Positions 17,896 through 26,683 of a stretch of 62,228 nt of DNA are shown here, in pieces. The stretch spans positions 1 through 62,228 of the forward strand of contig NZ_NMQW01000016.1 in NCBI RefSeq assembly GCF_002234615.1, in the 5' to 3' direction. Source of the stretch: Paenibacillus rigui (GTDB taxonomy: Bacteria > Bacillota > Bacilli > Paenibacillales > NBRC-103111). The translations under genes and the position numbers were made by a program. The notes under the pieces were generated by a model. That model did no database searches. It worked only from the letters and a program-made list of their open reading frames with translations, and was not told where the DNA came from. Every line of letters starts with the position of its first letter. Position 1 is the first letter of the stretch.

Positions 17896-17896
17896 A

Positions 17897-19597
17897 ATGA
17901 AAAAAAGTCTGCTTAAATTTATTACATGTGGAAGCGTAGATGACGGAAAGTCTACATTAATTGGACATATGCTTTATGATGCGAAGCTCTTGTTCGCCGA
18001 TCAAGAAAGAGCATTAGAGCTGGACAGCCGGCTTGGCAGCCGCGGCGGCAAAATTGACTATTCCCTACTTCTTGATGGGTTGCTGGCTGAACGTGAACAA
18101 GGGATCACGATTGATGTGGCCTATCGGTATTTTACGACGGACCACCGTTCCTTCATTGTAGCCGACACACCGGGACATGAAGAATATACACGGAACATGG
18201 CGGTTGGCGCCTCCTTTGCTGATCTCGCCGTTATTCTTGTGGATGCAACCAAAGGGGTCATTACCCAAACCAAGCGGCATGCCCGGATTTGCGCACTCAT
18301 GGGAATTAAACATCTGGTACTAGCTGTGAACAAAATGGATTTAGTAGGCTTTGATCAAAAGATATTTGATGCGATCAAAGAAGATTTCTTCCAAAATACC
18401 AAGGAATTCCACCTTCAAAGCATACAGGTGATCCCTGTTTCTGCTACAGAAGGGGATAACATTACCAAAAAATCGCAGCACACCTCTTGGTATGAGGGCC
18501 CTGCTTTGTTAACCTATTTAGAAAATGTGGATGTTCATAATACGGATGAAGCAAAACCATTTATGATGCCCATTCAGCGTGTCTGTCGACCGGACCATAC
18601 GTTTCGCGGGTTCCAAGGCCAGATTGAGGCTGGAAGTATTGCGGTGGGCGATGAGCTGACAACCCTGCCTAGTCACGAGAAAGCGAAGGTCAAACGGATC
18701 TTAGTGACAGACCAAGACAGGGATTCGGCTCACGCCGGACAGCCTGTAACGATTCAATTGGATCGTGAGGTCGATGTTTCGCGGGGCTGTGTATTCACCA
18801 AAGACAGTCAATTGAAAGAGGCGGATAGCTTTAGCGCCACGATTCTTTGGATGGATGATTCCGTGCTGACTCCCAGTAAAAATTATTTGGTCAAAGTAGG
18901 AACGAAGATCTTGCCCGGTACTGTGACGGCCATTAAGCACAAAATCGATATTAATACCGGAAACACGGTTCCAACAGATCGAATTACCAAAAATGAATTG
19001 GCCAAATGCGAATTTTCTTTATCGGACAACATCGTTTTTGATTCCTTTGAGCAATATAAAAGCATTGGCGGATTTATTCTAATCGATCGCGTAACCAATA
19101 TGACCTCCGCTTGCGGAGTCATTGACCAAGCTCTTCAAAGCTCCGACGGATTGGTAAAGCTAGATACAGAAATCACCAGAGATGTTCGTGCTGAGCAAAA
19201 GGGACAGAAGCCATTAACCCTCTGGTTCACCGGTTCGGCTTCGGATCAATCAACCCTTGTGAAGGAAGTCGAGAAACGGTTGGTATCTAATGGCTACCAT
19301 ACCATGCTACTCGAGAATGGCCAGGGAGAATCGACGCTGCGAATGGCAGAAGTTGCGAAATTGATGAACGATGCGGGTCTTATTGCATTGGTATCGAATG
19401 ATTCACTGCACGACAACGACCGTGAAACCGCGCGGGACATCATTGGAAAAGAATATATTGAGGTTTATGTAAAAGGACTTTCTGCAGGCGATACGCCTGG
19501 GAACCCGGAAATCGAAATCGATACAAGCGGGTATTCCATTGATGAAGCCGCGAATGATGTAGTGAAACGAGTTCTAAAAAATTTAATCAATCAATAG
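17897..19597 (+). CDS. cysN: Sulfate adenylyltransferase subunit 1 with vestigial APS-kinase domain
   Basis: 566 residues. Residues 1-430 are the EF-Tu-like GTPase: G1 GSVDDGKST, G3 DTPGHEEYTRNM, G4 NKMD, then two beta-barrel domains. From about residue 435 a third domain aligns with APS kinase (CysC) as in CysNC fusions: LTLWFTGSASDQSTLVKEVE and IEVYVKGLSAGDTPG. Its P-loop is broken: the usual GLSGAGKST is replaced by GSASDQST, losing the Lys, so kinase activity is unlikely. The ATG at 17897 starts right after the cysD stop. The first part should activate CysD normally; the last domain may be structural. Confidence 0.93.
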   Translation: MKKSLLKFITCGSVDDGKSTLIGHMLYDAKLLFADQERALELDSRLGSRGGKIDYSLLLDGLLAEREQGITIDVAYRYFTTDHRSFIVADTPGHEEYTRNMAVGASFADLAVILVDATKGVITQTKRHARICALMGIKHLVLAVNKMDLVGFDQKIFDAIKEDFFQNTKEFHLQSIQVIPVSATEGDNITKKSQHTSWYEGPALLTYLENVDVHNTDEAKPFMMPIQRVCRPDHTFRGFQGQIEAGSIAVGDELTTLPSHEKAKVKRILVTDQDRDSAHAGQPVTIQLDREVDVSRGCVFTKDSQLKEADSFSATILWMDDSVLTPSKNYLVKVGTKILPGTVTAIKHKIDINTGNTVPTDRITKNELAKCEFSLSDNIVFDSFEQYKSIGGFILIDRVTNMTSACGVIDQALQSSDGLVKLDTEITRDVRAEQKGQKPLTLWFTGSASDQSTLVKEVEKRLVSNGYHTMLLENGQGESTLRMAEVAKLMNDAGLIALVSNDSLHDNDRETARDIIGKEYIEVYVKGLSAGDTPGNPEIEIDTSGYSIDEAANDVVKRVLKNLINQ

Positions 19598-19637
19598 CTT
19601 AAACATATCGAAACAACAAATATTCTTTGAAAAATAG

Positions 19638-19679
19638 TATCCCTACATCATTGTGAATCATGATGTAGGGATATTTTTT
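19638..19679 (+). terminator. Terminator of cysDN
   Basis: A perfect 14-bp stem (TATCCCTACATCAT with its complement, 8-nt loop) followed by T6, 40 nt after the cysN stop. Confidence 0.95.
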
Positions 19680-19738
19680 GGAAAATCGAAACTGTCGCCG
19701 CGGCGCCGGAAAAATACTGCTCTAACAAGCAAGAATCA

Positions 19739-19765
19739 TGTCACACCCCGCCACCCTCCCTCGTC
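19739..19765 (+). promoter_or_regulatory. ECF41 sigma-factor promoter
   Basis: TGTCACA (19739-19745), a 16-nt spacer and CGTC (19762-19765) exactly match the published ECF41 target consensus TGTCACA-N16-CGTC. The ECF41 sigma factor is encoded just downstream at 21203. The promoter points at the FAD oxidoreductase starting at 19801. Confidence 0.85.
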
Positions 19766-19791
19766 TTATAGATATCTTAAGACGAGGGAGG
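19755..19791. repeat. Perfect 14-bp inverted repeat over the -10 region and ribosome binding site
   Basis: CCTCCCTCGTCTTA (19755-19768) and its exact complement (19778-19791) flank a 9-nt centre, followed by CTTTTTA. The left arm contains the CGTC -10 element, the right arm contains the GAGGGAGG ribosome binding site. A transcript from the ECF41 promoter would start inside the repeat, so it would act as DNA (operator). A transcript reading through from upstream would form a terminator-like hairpin hiding the ribosome binding site. Confidence 0.8.
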
Positions 19792-19800
19792 CTTTTTACT

Positions 19801-21102
19801 ATGAACCATTACGACACAGCGATCATCGGCGGGGGAGTCTCAGGGCTGCTGGCGGCCATCGAGGTGGCTCAAGCCGGGAAGCGGGTTATTGTATTGGAGA
19901 AATCATCGCATGTTGGTGGGCGGGGCATAACGGTTCGCAAGCAAGGGGCGCTGCTGAATCTGGGCGGGCACGCGGTCTATCGGGATGGGGCTGCCTATAA
20001 AGCGCTGCATAGGCTCGGCATCAAGCTGGAGGGCGGTCGACCCGGGAATGGAGGGAGCGTTATCTGGAAGAACAGGCTCATTCCGCTGCCGGGCGATCCG
20101 TTGAAGCTGCTGACGTCCCCATTGTTCTCCTTCGCTGGTAAAATGGAGCTGGGGCGCCTGATGACGCGCATCGGGAAAGTCGATACAACGGGCCTCGGTA
20201 ACGTCAGTCTGCGAGTCTGGGCCGAGCGGCACATCCAGGATCCGATGGTGCGTCATATGTTCTATACGCTGTGCCGGACGGCGACGTACAGCCGCGATTT
20301 GGATTACCAGACGGCAGCCACCGTGCTGCATCAGGTGAGGGTATCCCTGAGCAGCGGCGTGCTGTATTTGGACGGCGGCTGGCAGCACATTGTCGACCAG
20401 CTGGAGCAGCTGGCCATTAGCCGCGGGGTGACGATTCGGACCGGCGCTGGCGTCCAGGCCATCAGCCATGCCGATGGAGCCGTTGAGGGCGTGAGGCTTG
20501 GAAGCGGGGAGCCGCTTCAGGTAAGCAGCGTGATCAGCACGCTGGCTCCTGCAGATAACGTGCGCCTCGTTTCCGGTGCGGAGCATACAGCGCTTCAGCG
20601 CTGGAAGGAGGATGCCCGCCCGATTACGGCGGCGTGTCTCGATCTGGCGCTGAAACGGCTGCCCGTTTCAGGGAGGGATTTCGTGCTGGGACTCGACCAG
20701 CCCGTTTATTTTTCCAATCATTCTAGGGCGGCTAAGCTGAGTGAGGACGGGATGGTGGTCGTCCACCTTATGAAATATAATGATGTACACGAGCAGTACG
20801 ATCCCAAAACCGCGGAGCAGCTGCTCATGTCGACGATGAATCTGATTCATCCCGGCTGGCAGCAGGAGGTCGTGGCGAAGCAGTTTTTGCCGAACCTAAC
20901 GGTCGTGCACGATTACCCGCATAAGGCCCGCAGGGACGATAAGCCCGGGCCGGTCGTGCCGGAAATTCGGCGGCTGTACGTCGCAGGCGATTGGGCGAGT
21001 CACGGCGAAATGCTCCTGGATGCTGCAGCGGCAAGTGCGGAGCGTGCAGCTATGCAGCTGATCCGGGATGCTGCTAAGGTGCAGGATGCTGTCACCGTGT
21101 GA
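19801..21102 (+). CDS. FAD-dependent oxidoreductase (phytoene-desaturase-like)
   Basis: 433 residues, starting at MNHYDTAIIGGGVSGLLAAIEVA, a Rossmann dinucleotide-binding motif; GGR in VGGRGITVRKQG follows, and RLYVAGDWASHGEMLLDAA near the C-terminus binds FAD. It belongs to the amine oxidase / phytoene desaturase superfamily; substrate unknown. The ATG at 19801 lies about 9 nt after GAGGGAGG. The partner relationship is clear: ECF41 sigma factors typically control a neighbouring carboxymuconolactone decarboxylase, oxidoreductase or epimerase gene (the COE group), and the matching promoter is directly upstream. Confidence 0.85.
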   Translation: MNHYDTAIIGGGVSGLLAAIEVAQAGKRVIVLEKSSHVGGRGITVRKQGALLNLGGHAVYRDGAAYKALHRLGIKLEGGRPGNGGSVIWKNRLIPLPGDPLKLLTSPLFSFAGKMELGRLMTRIGKVDTTGLGNVSLRVWAERHIQDPMVRHMFYTLCRTATYSRDLDYQTAATVLHQVRVSLSSGVLYLDGGWQHIVDQLEQLAISRGVTIRTGAGVQAISHADGAVEGVRLGSGEPLQVSSVISTLAPADNVRLVSGAEHTALQRWKEDARPITAACLDLALKRLPVSGRDFVLGLDQPVYFSNHSRAAKLSEDGMVVVHLMKYNDVHEQYDPKTAEQLLMSTMNLIHPGWQQEVVAKQFLPNLTVVHDYPHKARRDDKPGPVVPEIRRLYVAGDWASHGEMLLDAAAASAERAAMQLIRDAAKVQDAVTV

Positions 21103-21202
21103 GCCAAGCGCAGCAGGGGAGCGCGCTATTGTCAGTGGCAGTGGATATGACTGGGGTATAGTCCTACAGAAGTAATAACCACAAAGAGAAGTGGGGATTG
21201 AC

Positions 21203-22093
21203 ATGGAGAAAGTGCGGTTCACGGAAGATATATACGCCTCCTACAAAAATTTGTTATTTGCACTTGCCTACCGGATGATGGGGAGTGTCGTGGAGGCGGA
21301 GGACATTGTTCATGAAGCCTTTTTATCCCTTCAGGGAGCGGAGCCTGAGCGCATCACGCATCTGAAATCCTACCTGTGCAAAATCGTCACGAACCGCTGC
21401 ATCGACCGGCTGCGTTCCGCACAGAAGCAGCGGGAGGTGTATATCGGGCCATGGCTGCCCGAGCCGCTTGTAACGGACCGGGCTGGCGGCGGTAGCGATC
21501 CTTACCAGGCGTATGCGCAGCACGAATCGCTCTCTACCGCGTATTTGCTGCTTCTCCAGCAGCTATCCTGGGTGGAGCGCGCGGTGTTCCTCCTGCGGGA
21601 AGTGCTGCAGTACGACTATGAGGAGATTGCCGCCATCGTCGGAAAAAGCAGCACCAACTGCCGCCAAATTTTCCACCGCGCAAAGCGGAGCATCCACACG
21701 GATGCCGGGCGGCAGACGGCGGCTTCTTCTGCTTCGCCGGATCATCAGCGGCTGGTAGAGCAGTTCGTATCGGCGCTTACGAGCGGCGATATGGGCAAGC
21801 TGATGAATATTTTAACACAGGATGCGACCCTATTCTCCGATGGAGGAGGCAAGGTCACGGCCGCTGTACGTCCGATTCTGGGTGCGGCGCGCATTACAAG
21901 CTTCCTGGAGGGAGTTAGGATGAAGATCGCCTCCGACTTTTCCTGCAAATTCGTGTTCGTCGGCGGGGAGCCCGGTCTGGTCACTTACTCAGGCGGAGCT
22001 GCCGGTAGCGTCCTTTCCTTCCGAATCGAACAGGGACGGATCGCAGGCATATATATTGTGGTGAACCCCGATAAGCTGACGCTTGTTCGTTAG
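21203..22093 (+). CDS. ECF41-family RNA polymerase sigma factor (SigJ type)
   Basis: 296 residues. Region 2 is residues about 8-75 (YASYKNLLFALAYRMMGSVVEAEDIVHEAF), region 4 about 110-165 (SWVERAVFLLREVLQYDYEEIAAIVGKSSTNCRQIFHRAKR). A C-terminal SnoaL-like extension of about 120 residues follows (VEQFVSALTSGDMGKLMNIL). ECF41 factors have no separate anti-sigma factor; this extension tunes activity. The ATG at 21203 follows GTGGGG by 6 nt. No TGTCACA element precedes this gene, so it is probably not directly autoregulated. Its obvious target is the upstream oxidoreductase. Confidence 0.93.
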   Translation: MEKVRFTEDIYASYKNLLFALAYRMMGSVVEAEDIVHEAFLSLQGAEPERITHLKSYLCKIVTNRCIDRLRSAQKQREVYIGPWLPEPLVTDRAGGGSDPYQAYAQHESLSTAYLLLLQQLSWVERAVFLLREVLQYDYEEIAAIVGKSSTNCRQIFHRAKRSIHTDAGRQTAASSASPDHQRLVEQFVSALTSGDMGKLMNILTQDATLFSDGGGKVTAAVRPILGAARITSFLEGVRMKIASDFSCKFVFVGGEPGLVTYSGGAAGSVLSFRIEQGRIAGIYIVVNPDKLTLVR

Positions 22094-22151
22094 CTATGCA
22101 TATAGTGACCTGGCTACGGTTTATGGTAAAATAAAGAAACCGGCACACAAA

Positions 22152-22195
22152 CACAGCGGTAGCTTGGAACTGTTAAGTTCATAGCTGCCGCTGTG
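22152..22195. terminator. Long hairpin between convergent genes
   Basis: A 13-bp stem (CACAGCGGTAGCT with AGCTGCCGCTGTG, one G-U pair) with an 18-nt loop lies between the sigma-factor and aldo/keto reductase genes, which converge. There is no T run on either side, so termination strength is uncertain. Confidence 0.5.
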
Positions 22196-22231
22196 ATCCA
22201 TTTTGGGAATGTGCAGGATGGAAGAGAAAGC

Positions 22232-23251
22232 TTAGGTCAATGCCTCTGCAACTTGTGGGTCTGCTAGCTTCGCCGTAAACCAGTTGGGATACAGCGGCTC
22301 AGGTCGTGTCAGTTGCTCTAAAGCTGCAAGCTCACCCGGTGTAAGCTCCAACTCGGCAGCCTTCAAATTATCGTGGAGCTGAGCTAATTTACTCGCTCCC
22401 AGCAGCACACTGCTCACATGCTTCTGTCCCATGAGCCAGGCGATGGACACTTGTGCAGCGGTTGCCCCGTGTTGTTGCGCAATGTCCTTTACCGTATCCA
22501 GAATCACAAATCCTTTTTCCTTATCATGCGGCAAAAAGTCAAACCCGCTCAACCGATTATTCGGATCATTCAGGTTATGGCGCGTATATTTGCCGCTTAA
22601 GAAACCGCCGGCGAGAGGGCCCCATACGGTCATTCCGACACCACTGCTTGTCATGAACGGTACGGTATCGTGCTCGACATCCCGGCCAATCAAAGAATAG
22701 TACATTTGTCCGTTAATAAAGGCTGCCCATCCCCGCTCGCGCTGCATCTGAACCGCTTGAGCAGCAAGCCATGCCGGCCAGTTGGAATAGCCGATATACC
22801 TGATTTTTCCTTGCCGTACAAGATCATTCAACGCTTCCAGCGTTTCTTCCAGCGGAGTAAACGGATCGCTCTTATGGACGATATACAAATCGATATAATC
22901 GGTGTTCAAGCGCGCCAGGCTGGCTTCACAGGCATCGAATAGATGCTTGCGGGATAGTCCGGTCTGGACAAGAGCCGATCCTACCCGCATACCGGCTTTA
23001 GTCGCGATAATGGTTTCATTCCGTTTGGAGCCCAACAATCGACCTAGCATGACTTCACTGTGTCCGTCAGCATAAGCGTCTGCCGTGTCAAAAAAGTTTA
23101 TGCCCGCGTCCAAGGCATGATCGACCAGATTTTGCGCGAGCTCATGATCCACTTTATAGACGCTTGGAATGTTTCCGGATCCGAAAGTCATGGCCCCAAA
23201 CCCCAGCCTCGATACGATTAATCCGGAATTGCCTAATTTTGAGTACTTCAT
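22232..23251 (-). CDS. Aldo/keto reductase
   Basis: 339 residues, an NADPH-dependent reductase TIM barrel. The catalytic tetrad is visible: Asp55 and Tyr60 (FFDTADAYADG), Lys85 (IIATKAG) and His126 (DLYIVHKSD). The cofactor region SVLLGASKLAQLHDNLKA lies near the C-terminus. Substrate cannot be told from sequence. It diverges from the AraC regulator at 23460, which may control it; 208 nt separate their starts. Confidence 0.93.
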   Translation of the reverse strand: MKYSKLGNSGLIVSRLGFGAMTFGSGNIPSVYKVDHELAQNLVDHALDAGINFFDTADAYADGHSEVMLGRLLGSKRNETIIATKAGMRVGSALVQTGLSRKHLFDACEASLARLNTDYIDLYIVHKSDPFTPLEETLEALNDLVRQGKIRYIGYSNWPAWLAAQAVQMQRERGWAAFINGQMYYSLIGRDVEHDTVPFMTSSGVGMTVWGPLAGGFLSGKYTRHNLNDPNNRLSGFDFLPHDKEKGFVILDTVKDIAQQHGATAAQVSIAWLMGQKHVSSVLLGASKLAQLHDNLKAAELELTPGELAALEQLTRPEPLYPNWFTAKLADPQVAEALT

Positions 23252-23459
23252 TTGTGTTCAGCCTCCCTGCAGGATTGGTTTCCTTATTCTTGATTTAAGT
23301 ATACTGGGCATGAGGAGGCTTTTCTTGAACGGGATGATCATCGAATTGTACAAAATACTCATTTCATTAAGCAAGCGGAGCCGATTTCAGAGCTAGAGCG
23401 AAAGCATGACCCCCGGGCGGTGCCCGAAACTTTGTTGATGAAAAGGGAGGCGGTTCGAC

Positions 23460-24311
23460 TTGCCCAACGTTCCAATCATGACAGGAGGCGCTTTTGAAAA
23501 GGGGGAGCTAAAGATTTCGGGGTGGGAAGACGTTTCTCCTCAAGAAGCCTTCGAGCCGGCTTTGTCCGAACATCTGCTAGTCATCCATCTGACCCCGAAG
23601 CCGGTACGCGTGTTCGAACGGGCGGACGGGTACAGTGGAGACGGGGTGGCTCAGCGTGGACATATCAACTTGTTCTCTGCAGGCGATATGTCTTTTTGCA
23701 GGTGGGAAGAACATATTTCGTTTATTCGACTGGATTTGCCGCCGTCGTTAACCGACCAGGTGGCTGCTGAGATGGAGCTGCCGCAAGGGGGCAGCATCGA
23801 TTTCGGCAGGCATATTCGTTTGCAAGACGAACGGGTCGTACACTTGGCTCAGTGGCTTTTGGCAGAGCGGAACAACGGGGAGCCAGGCGGGAAGCTGTAT
23901 GCCGATTCACTCATACGGATGCTGTCGGTTCATCTGCTGCAGCGTTATGGTGCGGTAGTTACCGGACTGCAGCTCCCAGCACAGCAGCAGTTAGTCCGAA
24001 AGCAATTGAATGGGGCATTGGAATATATTCATGCGCATCTTTTTGAGGATATTTCCTTGAATGATCTGGCGGCAGCAGCTTATGTGAGTTCTTCGCATCT
24101 GGTGCGTCTGTTCAAGGAAGCCACCGGGCTGCCCCCGCATCAATATGTCATCCATGAACGAATACAAAGAGCACGGCAGCTGCTGCTTGGCGGCAGTACC
24201 GTGAAAGAAGCAGCTGCGGCGCTCGGCTTTAGTGACCAGAGCCACTTACACCGTCATTTCAAAAGAATCATCGGCATGACGCCGCGTGAATTTGTGCGTC
24301 AATCCCGTTGA
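23460..24311 (+). CDS. AraC-family transcriptional regulator
   Basis: 283 residues. The N-terminal 170 residues are a beta-rich sensor, probably cupin-like. Residues about 185-283 carry two helix-turn-helix units: HLFEDISLNDLAAAAYVSSSHLVRLFKEATG and TVKEAAAALGFSDQSHLHRHFKRIIGMTPREF. The start is TTG at 23460, 9 nt after GGGAGG; an internal ATG six codons later is possible. Divergent to the aldo/keto reductase gene, its most likely target. Confidence 0.9.
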   Translation: MPNVPIMTGGAFEKGELKISGWEDVSPQEAFEPALSEHLLVIHLTPKPVRVFERADGYSGDGVAQRGHINLFSAGDMSFCRWEEHISFIRLDLPPSLTDQVAAEMELPQGGSIDFGRHIRLQDERVVHLAQWLLAERNNGEPGGKLYADSLIRMLSVHLLQRYGAVVTGLQLPAQQQLVRKQLNGALEYIHAHLFEDISLNDLAAAAYVSSSHLVRLFKEATGLPPHQYVIHERIQRARQLLLGGSTVKEAAAALGFSDQSHLHRHFKRIIGMTPREFVRQSR

Positions 24312-24401
24312 ACCTTAAGGAAGATGCCTGACGACCTTACAATCCTTAGGATCATCATGTATCCATACACCACCCTCCCCAAAATCCTCACGTTCAACAC
24401 A

Positions 24402-24449
24402 AAAACCCGTAAGACGGTTGCTTTTTTCAAAGTGTCCATCTTGCGGGTT
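24402..24449 (-). terminator. Terminator of the SinR-like gene
   Basis: AACCCGTAAGA (24404-24414) pairs with TCTTGCGGGTT (24439-24449). Read on the minus strand the stem is followed by a T5 run, so it terminates the leftward sinR-like transcript; in the plus direction there is no T run. Confidence 0.7.
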
Positions 24450-24469
24450 ACATTTCATATACCAGGGAA

Positions 24470-24796
24470 TTATTTTTTATGATTCAAACGGTTGATAGAG
24501 TAATCTAAAAATTCTTCAATTTGTTCTATACTAATTCCGGAATCGATAGCTTTTTTGATGAGATGATGCCAATCATTCTCGGTTTTTTCGTCGATATTCG
24601 AATTCTTCTGCAAAAAGACATCAACTGATATATGAAAAACGGACGCGATTTTCTCAAGAAATTCGATAGAAGGATTGTGTTGAATGTCTCTTTCAATACG
24701 ACTTAGATAAGACTTGGCGACCCCGGCGCTTTCGGCTAACTCGGATAGAGATAAGCCTTTTTCTATTCGAAGCTGGCGTATGCGTTTTCCAATCAT
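24470..24796 (-). CDS. SinR-like transcriptional regulator
   Basis: 108 residues closely following Bacillus subtilis SinR layout: an XRE helix-turn-helix at 1-65 (MIGKRIRQLRIEKGLSLSEL, AESAGVAKSYLSRIERDIQH, NPSIEFLEKIASVF as consecutive parts) and a C-terminal oligomerisation segment (WHHLIKKAIDSGISIEQIEEFLDY). SinR represses biofilm matrix operons and is antagonised by SinI; no SinI-like gene is visible here. It sits 950 nt upstream of, and divergent from, the exopolysaccharide operon, so matrix control is likely by analogy. Confidence 0.85.
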   Translation of the reverse strand: MIGKRIRQLRIEKGLSLSELAESAGVAKSYLSRIERDIQHNPSIEFLEKIASVFHISVDVFLQKNSNIDEKTENDWHHLIKKAIDSGISIEQIEEFLDYSINRLNHKK

Positions 24797-24965
24797 GGTT
24801 AGACACCTTTTTCCACTGAATTTCTGATCGTGTACTTACTAGGGGGGAACATAGGCACCCCGGAATCTGATTTCAACGATTCATGACAGGTGCAACTACA
24901 GACTCACTTCGGGTGCAATTTCCGGTAGTCATTACTCCTGTTAAATTTATTATAAGGGGTGTTTG

Positions 24966-24977
24966 TGTGTTAACACA
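24966..24977. promoter_or_regulatory. Palindrome TGTGTTAACACA upstream of the SinR-like gene
   Basis: A perfect 12-bp palindrome 170 nt upstream of the sinR-like start, in an otherwise featureless AT-rich region (24797-25059). It could be an operator; no known consensus is matched. Confidence 0.35.
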
Positions 24978-25073
24978 ATACTTCTCCTTGTAATTGTTCC
25001 ATATTTTAACTTGTAAATAGGTGCCTTAATTGGCGTTTTTTTATTTTATTCCAAAATTCAGGAGGTAATTTTT

Positions 25074-25472
25074 ATGGAAGGAGTATTGTTGGAGGCATGT
25101 CGAAAGGCCAAAAGGCGCATATTCTAGGCACACTGAACTACTATAAATTCGGAAACCCGACGTGTCATTCAAAAAACGTGCTAATGAGATTATATAGTTA
25201 ATCTATTTGCAAAACAAGCAGAGCCTGCTCCTTAAGAATCAAATGTACCGGTTCAGTCCATCAAGATAAAAAATCAATTATATCCGCTAATGGAGAGAGT
25301 TATTCGGATAATGCAGCATGATAATCGACCGCCATTATTCGTTGTGTAATAGACCTGAAGTCATGATTTAGAGGCAGTGATTAAAGAGTTTCCTGAATCA
25401 TTGAACGTTTTATCCTATGGAAGCAATTGGGTTATATGGACTATTTCAAATATCAAAGAGGCTGCCATATAA
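25074..25472 (+). pseudogene. Decayed gene with intact ribosome binding site
   Basis: An ideal AGGAGG (25060-25065) stands 8 nt before an ATG, but the frame stops after 17 codons (MEGVLLEACRKAKRRIF). The same frame then continues, interrupted by about ten stops, to 25472. Two stretches still read like protein: a piece with IKNQLYPLMERVIRIMQHDN (about 25266-25352) and one with DLEAVIKEFPESLNVLSYGS (about 25371-25469). A short part after the first stop reads better in another frame (ILGTLNYYKFGNPT), so indels are also likely. I do not recognise the ancestor. The 17-codon remnant might still be translated. Confidence 0.45.
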
Positions 25473-25678
25473 TTGAAACAGAATCGTTCCCTAAAAGGAA
25501 CAATGTAAAATAAGCTCGAATTTTTTCTCTTCATGGCGATAAGATAGGGCATTCCTGAGCCATTATCTTAACATTTTTATCACTAAATGGGAAATCAATC
25601 CTGAGGTTTGAACCGCATGCTGGTAGAACTCGCTCAAGAGGGAAAAGGGAGATGAGAAATGCAGCGATTTATTGCAAA

Positions 25679-25705
25679 ACGCAAGTAACGCAAGTGACGC
25701 AAGTA
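25679..25705 (+). repeat. Three tandem 9-bp repeats (ACGCAAGTR)
   Basis: ACGCAAGTA, ACGCAAGTG and ACGCAAGTA follow each other without gap, 40 nt before the preferred start of the HEAT-protein gene. They lie in the leader of the exopolysaccharide operon and could be a regulator-binding array. A frame through them (QVTQVTQV) belongs to a longer but poorly initiated version of the next gene. Confidence 0.7.
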
Positions 25706-25744
25706 AATAGATACAGGGAGAAGATCCGGAGGGAGAGGTTAAGT

Positions 25745-26662
25745 TTGATTGCCCACTTGTCTGTAGCAATCGGAATTATCTACGTTATTCTCACAATAAT
25801 TTCAATCTGTTTGACATCTATACTTGTTCTTAAAGTAAGAAAGAAACGGATGGAAGAAAAAGCGAATGAGTGCCAAAACAAGCTTCAAGATTACTTTATA
25901 TACTTGCAAACACATATCGATAGCGAGGAAAAATTAAAGCTGCCGCATTATCGGCTAAATCAACATGAACGGCATGCTGTGCAAAAAAAACTGATCGAGT
26001 TGATCGAATGTCTTAAGGGAACGCATCGCCGGAAATTAATTAAGCTGTGCGAAGACATGCAATTGGTTAGAGATGATTTAATACGTCTGCAAAGTCCGCT
26101 GCCATGGATAAGAATCGATGCCATCTATAATTTGGGGGGGATGAGGTCAGAGCAGGCCATCTTGGAGCTTATGAAAATGCTGGAGCGTAGCAAGTATAAT
26201 CCAAGCGTTTTTATCACTGCCCGTTCCATTGCCAAATGTGCTGACAAATTAGAACACTTGAGGGAAATGGCGCAGCTTCTCGTGAGATATCGAAAAAGCT
26301 TCCACGAGCTGGTTGTTGATATCATTAAGGAATCGGAGATGGATTGTACCCCGTTGATAGTGGAGTTCCTTGATAATGAAGACCATGATTTAGTCAGCAT
26401 AGCGCTGGTAGGACTTCCCCCTTACGTTATTCCAAGTCTGGCTCCTATACTATATCGTTTGACGGAATCCGGAAATAAGGAAATACGAATCAAAGCGGGG
26501 AAGCTATTATACAACGATAACTGTTATGCCATTGACCAGGAACATGAAATGAGAGGAGATGACAATCATCTGTCGGAGATAGACAGGCTGTTCCTTAACA
26601 ATCGCCAACAGCATTTGAGCCCAAGATTATCTCGGAACGAGCACTACACCAAGGCCGTGTAA
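25745..26662 (+). CDS. Membrane-anchored HEAT-repeat protein
   Basis: About 305 residues from the TTG at 25745, chosen because GGAGGGAGAGG lies 6 nt upstream; a frame from 25652 adds 31 residues but has a poorly spaced site. One membrane helix (residues 5-27, IAHLSVAIGIIYVILTIISI) is followed by a basic stretch and a cytoplasmic helical-repeat domain (LPWIRIDAIYNLGGMRSEQAILELMKML...). HEAT proteins often sit beside membrane glycosyltransferases; here the GT2 synthase gene follows by 21 nt. It is probably a scaffold or regulator of the synthase complex, which is an inference. Confidence 0.78.
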   Translation: MIAHLSVAIGIIYVILTIISICLTSILVLKVRKKRMEEKANECQNKLQDYFIYLQTHIDSEEKLKLPHYRLNQHERHAVQKKLIELIECLKGTHRRKLIKLCEDMQLVRDDLIRLQSPLPWIRIDAIYNLGGMRSEQAILELMKMLERSKYNPSVFITARSIAKCADKLEHLREMAQLLVRYRKSFHELVVDIIKESEMDCTPLIVEFLDNEDHDLVSIALVGLPPYVIPSLAPILYRLTESGNKEIRIKAGKLLYNDNCYAIDQEHEMRGDDNHLSEIDRLFLNNRQQHLSPRLSRNEHYTKAV

Positions 26663-26683
26663 CCTTAATTGAAGGGAGAAGTC

